A DNA stretch of 64,000 nt from an uncultured Alphaproteobacteria bacterium (GTDB taxonomy: Bacteria; Pseudomonadota; Alphaproteobacteria; UBA8366; GCA-2717185), in the NCBI GenBank assembly GCA_943788635.1, contig CALSRA010000033.1, positions 1 to 64,000 on the forward strand, in the 5' to 3' direction. The notes under the pieces were generated by a model, which saw only the letters and a list, made by a program, of their open reading frames with translations, was not told where the DNA came from and ran no database searches. This document shows, piece by piece, positions 59,083 through 64,000 of this stretch (its first letter is position 1; every line of letters starts with the position of its first letter). A program made the translations under genes and the position numbers.

Positions 59083-59901
59083 TCAGTCGCTGAAGCCAAG
59101 CACGTTCTTCATCGAATACATCCCGGCCGGCTGTCCGCGCGTCCATAACAGGGCACGGACAGCGCCCGCGCCAAAGACCCGGCGGCTGCCCGCTTTGTGC
59201 GTCAGGACCACCTGCTCGCCCTCACCGGCGAAAATCACCGAATGGTCGCCGACAACATCACCGCCACGCAGCACGGCGAAGCCGATTTCACCACGCGGCC
59301 GCGCCCCGGTATGGCCGTCACGCGCCGCCTTGTAGACATCTTCCAGGGCGACGCCACGACCGGCGGCGACCGCACGACCAAGGCCCAGCGCCGTTCCGGA
59401 AGGCGCATCAATCTTGTGCCGATGATGCATCTCTACTATTTCCGCATCGTAATCATCGGGGCCAAGCAATCCGGCGACCTGTTCACTTAGCGCCAGTAGC
59501 AGGGTAACGCCGACGCTCATGTTCGGCGCCCAGACGACGGGGACATGCCGCGCCGCTGCATCCAGGATAGCGGTCTGTTCCTTGTCCAGCCCCGTTGTAC
59601 CGATCACCATCGCCGCACCGGCCTGTGCCGCCAGCCTTGCGTGTTCGACGCAGGCTTCGGGAATGGTGAAATCAACCACCACATCGACGGTGGCGATCAT
59701 TTGCGCGGCATCCGCCAGGATTTCAACGCCAAGCCGGTCCAGGCCCGCCACCTCGCCCGCATCGCGGCCAACCATTGGATGGCCCGGATATTCGCTGGCG
59801 CCGGCGATCGTACATCCCTCGGCTTCGGTCACCAGGGTGACGACCATCTGCCCCATGCGGCCGGTGCACCCGACCACGCCAACCTTCAAATCCTCCGCCA
59901 T
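59083..59901 (-). CDS. dapB: 4-hydroxy-tetrahydrodipicolinate reductase
   Basis: DapB acts in lysine and diaminopimelate synthesis. The 272-residue product has the N-terminal nucleotide motif VGVVGCTGRMGQMVVTLV, the GTTGLDKEQ segment, the substrate-binding EIVEMHHRHKIDAPSGTALGLG with catalytic His and Lys, and the C-terminal GAVRALLWTRGQPAGMYSM. Its upstream region holds a 40-base array of four 10-base near repeats. Confidence 0.96.
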   Translation of the reverse strand: MAEDLKVGVVGCTGRMGQMVVTLVTEAEGCTIAGASEYPGHPMVGRDAGEVAGLDRLGVEILADAAQMIATVDVVVDFTIPEACVEHARLAAQAGAAMVIGTTGLDKEQTAILDAAARHVPVVWAPNMSVGVTLLLALSEQVAGLLGPDDYDAEIVEMHHRHKIDAPSGTALGLGRAVAAGRGVALEDVYKAARDGHTGARPRGEIGFAVLRGGDVVGDHSVIFAGEGEQVVLTHKAGSRRVFGAGAVRALLWTRGQPAGMYSMKNVLGFSD

Positions 59902-60309
59902 GCGACGTCCCCCTTCCAGAATTCATATACATCGATTGACATTGATAGACATCGATTGGCGATGATTGTCATTTTGTGGAGACAATACCTGCCGTCCCGG
60001 GACCATAGCGCCTGATTACCGGTACGGCCAAGTCACAGAATAGCCCCGCCGCAACCCGATACCGCTTCACCCGCCGAAACAGCGTTTTGATTGGCATCGA
60101 TATGCATTCATGGACATCGCCCCTCGGACACCGATCCTCGACCGAGAGCCCACCGCGTCATTAAAAAGGAACATAAGCCTAATATGCTGTAAAATCAAGG
60201 CCGGTTTTGCGGTGACGGCATGTTCGAAACCGGCGTTTTCGGTATAGTTGAAAGAACGGGGAGATGCGGTTCATCCGGAGCCGCCTGACAAACAGGGAGG
60301 AAACCAGCC
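59902..60309. other. Intergenic region between dapB and cupin genes
   Basis: About 400 bases without a credible gene. It contains the 10-base repeat array at 59931-59970. Close to the cupin gene are a TATAGT element without a good -35 and the ribosome binding site GGGAGGAAACC before the cupin ATG. The rest shows nothing recognisable. Confidence 0.5.
59931..59970. repeat. Four 10-base near repeats upstream of dapB
   Basis: Consecutive units ATCGATTGAC, ATTGATAGAC, ATCGATTGGC and GATGATTGTC share most positions; ACATCGATTG recurs exactly 20 bases apart (59929-59938 and 59949-59958). The period equals one turn of the DNA helix. It lies 30-70 bases upstream of the dapB start. Confidence 0.6.
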
Positions 60310-60720
60310 ATGGCAACGCGTAAATCAAAGGTGGAACCGACCATAGGCGCATCGACCTATGTTGATCCCAAAGCAATCGAATGGTCGCCGTCACAGTTCG
60401 AGGGTATCAGCATCAAGATCCTGTATGAAGACAAGGAAAAGGGGGAGATGACCTGCCTGCTGAAATGGGAACCGGGCGCGACCCTGCCCATGCACAAACA
60501 TCCGGAACTGGAACAGTCCTTTGTTCTGGAAGGTTCGTTCTATGACCATGACGGCATCTGCCGGGCCGGCGAGTACGTATGGCGGCGTCAGGGTTCCTTT
60601 CACGAAACCCACTCCGACGAAGGGGCCGTCCTGCTGGCCATCTACCGCAAGCCGAACGTATTCCAGAACACGGCCGGATTCTTCGACGCCGCGGAAAAAA
60701 AGGGATATGCCGCCGAGTAA
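60310..60720 (+). CDS. Cupin domain protein (ChrR-like)
   Basis: A 136-residue single cupin. The first motif, PGATLPMHKHPELEQSFVLEGSF, gives His-x-His and Glu metal ligands; the second, WRRQGSFHETHSDEGAVLLAIY, supplies the last His. The form is that of ChrR-like or acetophenone-dioxygenase-like cupins. No sigma factor gene is adjacent, so an anti-sigma role is not supported. Metal and substrate are unknown. Confidence 0.85.
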   Translation: MATRKSKVEPTIGASTYVDPKAIEWSPSQFEGISIKILYEDKEKGEMTCLLKWEPGATLPMHKHPELEQSFVLEGSFYDHDGICRAGEYVWRRQGSFHETHSDEGAVLLAIYRKPNVFQNTAGFFDAAEKKGYAAE

Positions 60721-61079
60721 CGGGCCGGGCCCACATCTTTTCAGGCACCATGCCAGCGTGGAACTTATATACCTTTAATTACGTGTTAAACCGATTAAGG
60801 GGCCGTAACAGGTTTACGGTATCTCGTTATAGGGCGTAATTGAATAATGTATAATTCGGTGTGGTGCCTAGTTTATAGCTTTTAAGACCATCTTTAGCCT
60901 TCTTTCAACAAACACAAAGCAAACAACACTTCCGCGTCAGTCCCTTGAGTGATGCAAACCCGGACCCCTACCAAACGATTTGGAGCAACCCTTCGCCCGG
61001 CTGCTTTTGCCAGTTGCACGTCAATGCGGCTACAGTCGGCGCCGTGGCGTATTGCGCCGCAGGGCTGGGGAGAAGAATC
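60721..61079. other. AT-rich intergenic region with CtrA-like site
   Basis: About 360 bases without a credible gene. The left half is AT-rich. TTAA-N7-TTAA, the full CtrA-type spacing, occurs at 60775-60789, with a further TTAA at 60795-60798. TATAAT lies at 60850-60855 without a convincing -35. GGGGAGAAG just before 61080 is the ribosome binding site of the next gene. An open frame on the minus strand here has no recognisable protein features. Confidence 0.45.
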
Positions 61080-61560
61080 GTGGATTCGGAATTGCTGGCG
61101 CGGGCACTGCATGTCCTGGCCGTTATCGTATGGATCGGCGGGGTCGCCATGGAGACGCTGGCAATTCTGCCGGCATTGCGACGCATGAAAGACCAGAAAG
61201 CAGCCGGGCAGGCGTTCGAGGATATCGAACGGCGCTTTGCCCCCTGGTCGCGTGTCGCCGTTTTGCTGGCGGGCATCACCGGCTTTTACATGTTGTACGT
61301 ACTGGATGCATGGATCCGCTATACGCAGTTCGAATACTGGTGGATTCACGCCATGACAGCGATCTGGATCGTGTTCACGCTCATTTTGTTTGTGGCCGAA
61401 CCCCTTTTCCTGCGGGATTGGTTTCGCAGGCGGTTTGACCGCGATCCCGAAGGAACACTAACGTCCATAGCGCGGATGCACTGGCCTTCTGCTGACTCTA
61501 AGCGTCGTGACCGTATTGGGCGCGATTGCGGGGGCGCATGGCACAAGTTTTTTTGACTGA
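61080..61560 (+). CDS. Conserved membrane protein (CopD-like), one-base frameshift at the 3' end
   Basis: A four-helix membrane protein starting at GTG 61080 with ribosome binding site GGGGAGAAG. Segments: LLARALHVLAVIVWIGGVAMETLAIL, VAVLLAGITGFYMLYVL, WWIHAMTAIWIVFTLILFVAEPLFL and, after correction, MHWLLLTLSVVTVLGAIAGAHG. As written, the frame ends at 61556 with a polar, unlikely tail; removing one C near 61487 restores the fourth helix and a stop at 61560, for 159 residues. The early His-x4-(I/V)W pattern resembles CopD-type and related heme or copper membrane proteins. Function unknown. Confidence 0.72.
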
Positions 61561-61578
61561 CGGGAAGGGAAGGCGGCG

Positions 61579-62571
61579 ATGAAGTTCGGTATTTTCGGCG
61601 GCGCACGATCTGTCCCCGGCGTGGAAGACGGCTATCGGGAAGGCTATGACGCCTATATCGATTCAGTGGTTGAAGCCGAGGATCTGGGCTTTTACAGCAG
61701 TTTTCTGGTCGAACACCATTTCAGCGGCATGGGGCAGGTTTCGGCCTCGCTTAACCTGCTGTCCTTTCTGGCGGCCCGGACGTCGTCCATTCGGTTGGGG
61801 ACCGCGGTGGTGGTTTTGCCCTGGCACAACCCGGTTCTGGTGGCGGAGCAGGCGGCGACACTGGACCTGCTTTCAAAGGGCCGGTTCGATTTCGGCGTCG
61901 GCAAAGGCTACCGGCATAACGAATTTGCGGGGTTCTGTATTCCGATCGCGGAATCAACAGAACGTTTCGAAGAGGCAATGACCGTCATCCGCACGGCCTG
62001 GACCACCGAAGGCCGGTTTTCGCATCACGGCAAACGCTGGCATTATGAGGATATTCTGCTGGAACCATCGCCGGTGCAACAGCCCCATCCGCCCCTGTGG
62101 CTTGCGGCCGGACGGCCGGAATCGCTGCAATACGCGGCAAAAGAGAACTTCAACCTGTTCCTGGACCAGTTTCAGACGCTGGATGTCATCTTCGAGCGCC
62201 TTCGGATATTCCGGGCGGCGCTAACGGAAGCGGGGCGCCACTATGACCCGCTGGGCGTGGGCGTGGCGCGGGGATTGATGGTGGCGGATACCGATGACGA
62301 ACGCGAGACCGCCATTGCACAGCGGATGAAACAACTGGAAGTCATGAATTCGTTCGGCCAGACGGCTGACGGAAAGGGCCAATCCAGCATGGTATCCGAT
62401 GCGGATCTGCGCAAAGCCGCCGTCGACGGGGTGCTGCTCGGAACGCCGGATGCCATAATCGAGCGGCTGAAGAAGATGGAAGCGGCGGGTGTCGGCTATG
62501 TATTGCTGTCATCGCGCGACCAGCAGTCGCTGCGCCGTTTCGCCCGCGACGTGATGCCGGCATTTGGCTAG
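61579..62571 (+). CDS. Luciferase-like flavin-dependent monooxygenase
   Basis: A 330-residue TIM-barrel enzyme of the bacterial luciferase-like (LLM) group, using FMNH2 and oxygen. Family features include FYSSFLVEHHFSGMGQVSASLNLLSFLAARTSSIRLGTAVVVLPWHNPVLVAEQ in the N-terminal half and RFDFGVGKGYRHNEF after it. Substrate unknown. It starts 18 bases after the corrected stop of the membrane protein gene, so the two may be co-expressed. Confidence 0.88.
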   Translation: MKFGIFGGARSVPGVEDGYREGYDAYIDSVVEAEDLGFYSSFLVEHHFSGMGQVSASLNLLSFLAARTSSIRLGTAVVVLPWHNPVLVAEQAATLDLLSKGRFDFGVGKGYRHNEFAGFCIPIAESTERFEEAMTVIRTAWTTEGRFSHHGKRWHYEDILLEPSPVQQPHPPLWLAAGRPESLQYAAKENFNLFLDQFQTLDVIFERLRIFRAALTEAGRHYDPLGVGVARGLMVADTDDERETAIAQRMKQLEVMNSFGQTADGKGQSSMVSDADLRKAAVDGVLLGTPDAIIERLKKMEAAGVGYVLLSSRDQQSLRRFARDVMPAFG

Positions 62572-62601
62572 ACCGATAATCCGGCTCCGGATGGTAAGGC
62601 C

Positions 62602-63306
62602 TTACGGCACCAACCGGTAGCCGCCGGGTTCCGTTACCAGTATTTCGGCGTTTGACGGGTCCAGTTCGATTTTCTGCCGCAGCCGGTAGACATGGGTTTC
62701 CAGCGTATGGGTGGTCACCCCCGCATTGTAGCCCCACACTTCACCCAGCAATGTGTCGCGGTTGACCGGCCGGTCGCCAGAGCGGAACAGGTATTTCAGG
62801 ATCGACGTTTCCTTTTCGGTCAGGCGAACCTTTTTCTGCGTCGCTTCTTCCAGCAGCAGCTTGCCGCTGGGCTGGAACGTATAGGGGCCGATTGTGAAAA
62901 CGGCGTCTTCGCTTTGTTCATGCTGCCGCAACTGGGCCCGCAAACGGGCCAGCAACACGCCAAGCCGGAAGGGTTTGGTGATATAGTCGTTGGCGCCCGC
63001 GTCCAGGCCAAGGATCGTATCCGCATCTGAATCCGCACCGGTCAGCATGACGATCGGCACCTTCACCCCGGCGCGCCGCATCAACCGACAGGTTTCGCGC
63101 CCGTCCATATCGGGCAGGCCGACATCAAGCAAGACGGCATCAAAATACTGGTTTTTGGCCTGTTCCAGCGCATCACGAGCGGTCGGCGAAACCACTGTTT
63201 CGAATTCCTCATGCAATTGAAGCTGCTCGCAGAGGGATTCGCACAAGGTAACATCGTCGTCGACGATGAGAACTTTCTTGCTGGCCACGGCAACTCCAAC
63301 GGTCAT
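62602..63306 (-). CDS. OmpR-family response regulator
   Basis: A 234-residue response regulator. The receiver domain has the acidic pocket DDD (16-18), phosphoacceptor Asp61 in AVLLDVGLPDMDG, Thr in IVMLTGADSD and Lys in YITKPFRLG. The C-terminal winged helix (EKETSILKYLFRSGDRPVNRDTLLGEVWGYNAGVTTHTLETHVYRLRQKIE) is of the OmpR type. No histidine kinase gene is adjacent in the window, so its partner must be elsewhere or it is an orphan. Confidence 0.92.
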   Translation of the reverse strand: MTVGVAVASKKVLIVDDDVTLCESLCEQLQLHEEFETVVSPTARDALEQAKNQYFDAVLLDVGLPDMDGRETCRLMRRAGVKVPIVMLTGADSDADTILGLDAGANDYITKPFRLGVLLARLRAQLRQHEQSEDAVFTIGPYTFQPSGKLLLEEATQKKVRLTEKETSILKYLFRSGDRPVNRDTLLGEVWGYNAGVTTHTLETHVYRLRQKIELDPSNAEILVTEPGGYRLVP

Positions 63307-63410
63307 ACAAACAACCCCTGTATCATAATTCGGTAGGGTACTATAGCACGCATACTACCCGATCCGTATTACGACAGGATCAATACGTATAAAATATAGT
63401 TGATCACCGC

Positions 63411-63432
63411 ACCGGCAAGTGCAAGCGCCGGT
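63411..63432 (-). terminator. Stem-loop after the methyltransferase gene
   Basis: ACCGGC (63411-63416) pairs with GCCGGT (63427-63432) around a 10-base loop, just beyond the stop at 63444. No T tract follows immediately on the minus strand; a weak terminator at most. Confidence 0.35.
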
Positions 63433-63443
63433 TATTTGCAGGT

Positions 63444-64000
63444 TTATCCGCGAATGGCGAGAAGATCCCGGTGACCGACCGTCAAATGCAGGTTTTCTGC
63501 CGTCAGGCCCGCGTTACGCCGGTGCCGCCAGCCCGTCACATCGGCGCGTTCACCATGGCGGTTTGCGGCATCGGCAATGCCCCCGATCATGGCCGCGACA
63601 AGCGCCGCATTGGCGCAACCAAGAAGCCAGGGCGTATCGGCCCCCTGCACAGCATACCCGGCAGCATCCAGGACCGACGCCATACCGGTTGCCGCCACGA
63701 GCCCCATGGCCGGTCCAAACCCCTTGTCGCGGGACATATCCGCTGCGAATTGCACATCGATATACGTATCCACCGGATCTTCCGGGTCCCAGCGATGCCC
63801 ACCATCCGCGGTCAGCGCCGCCAGCAGGGGGCGACCGGCGATATGCGCCACGAATTTAGCAAACCAGCCTTCGGATACCAGGTCGAACAGGGCCGACGCC
63901 GCAACGCCATCAACACCCGAAACATCAATCACGCCCGGGTCCGCGGCAAAATCGGCGACCTGGCGGTCAAAACGGGGCAGGCCCACAACCCGGTCCAGCA
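63444..64000 (-). CDS. Putative class I SAM-dependent methyltransferase, 3' part only
   Basis: The frame is open to the window edge and runs LDRVVGLPRFDRQVADFAADPG, so the true start lies beyond 64000; the GTG at 63986 is not the start. The visible part has VTASALFDLVSEGWFAKFV-like organisation (here VDGVAASALFDLVSEGWF), then TYIDVQFAADMSRDKGFGPAMGL, which I associate with a methyltransferase family whose SAM-binding motif would lie in the missing N-terminal half. The assignment rests on these segments only. Confidence 0.6.
   Translation of the reverse strand, partial: LDRVVGLPRFDRQVADFAADPGVIDVSGVDGVAASALFDLVSEGWFAKFVAHIAGRPLLAALTADGGHRWDPEDPVDTYIDVQFAADMSRDKGFGPAMGLVAATGMASVLDAAGYAVQGADTPWLLGCANAALVAAMIGGIADAANRHGERADVTGWRHRRNAGLTAENLHLTVGHRDLLAIRG

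Noticed and set aside
60894-61349. Open frame of 151 codons on the minus strand
   Set aside because: It overlaps the plus-strand membrane protein, which has clear helices and a ribosome binding site; the minus-strand product shows no recognisable features.
62579-62592. Small hairpin ATCCG-GCTC-CGGAT between convergent genes
   Set aside because: Stem of only 5 bp without a T tract; too weak to call as a terminator.

Overview
The window is a gene-dense, GC-rich chromosomal segment of an alphaproteobacterium, most like a Rhodospirillales-type lineage. This rests on gene content and order: rbfA-truB-rpsO-pnp; a contiguous dnaA-dnaN-recF-gyrB run next to rpsT; mutM/ubiE-ubiB/coaBC-dut close by; a mutS-glnD-murJ-trpS run; and an Irr-type Fur regulator with the HHH motif typical of alphaproteobacteria. 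No tRNA, rRNA, CRISPR array, insertion sequence, prophage or integrase was seen.

Layout. 1-4.0 kb (+): the translation/RNA-decay operon rbfA-truB-rpsO-pnp, closed by a strong terminator. 4.05-13.1 kb (-): replication genes dnaA, dnaN, recF and gyrB, followed by the unsaturated fatty acid genes fabA, fabB and fabI. 13.1-13.7 kb: AT-rich dnaA upstream region with four GANTC sites. 13.7-16.1 kb (-): rpsT, an enoyl-CoA hydratase, an exported protein and mutM. 16.1-22.6 kb (+): ubiE-ubiB, then coaBC-dut-rrf2-cysK-moeB. 22.6-25.6 kb: MATE exporter, a 2-hydroxyacid dehydrogenase and an SH3-domain protein. 25.6-28.6 kb (-): irr, then rubrerythrin, a CCG-type Fe-S protein and DUF3501. 28.7-33.1 kb (-): PiT phosphate transporter, DUF4149, cobB, YcgN-like and YgjP-like proteins in a tight chain. 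33.3-41.1 kb: two ThDP enzymes of the acetolactate synthase type, GST, MsrB, ChaC, DUF454, an acyl-CoA dehydrogenase and DUF2333. 41.2-49.4 kb (-): mutS, glnD, murJ, trpS. 49.6-64 kb: maeB, macro domain, AmpG-like MFS, PfkB kinase, EI24-like protein, bactofilin, lipoprotein, nth, DUF2244, EamA, dapB, cupin, a membrane protein, luciferase-like monooxygenase, an OmpR-type regulator and the 3' part of a methyltransferase.

Two things stand out. First, the best candidate for a poorly described system is the rubrerythrin / two-[4Fe-4S] CCG protein / DUF3501 operon directly downstream of irr. The rubrerythrin lacks a rubredoxin domain, so the Fe-S partner could be its electron donor. The gap between irr and rbr holds a plausible promoter, an element resembling the Irr ICE motif and a near-consensus Fur-type 7-1-7 box. 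Second, pnp (about 2.04-3.75 kb) is broken by many indels although its protein sequence can still be followed across all three frames, and several other genes (truB, acyl-CoA dehydrogenase, DUF2333, trpS, a lipoprotein, a membrane protein) each carry one or two single-base shifts, mostly in homopolymers. Because the encoded proteins stay intact on either side, these look more like assembly errors than gene decay.

Several small palindromes or repeats sit in promoter-like positions and are reported separately: upstream of fabA, coaBC, maeB/mutS, the PiT gene and dapB.
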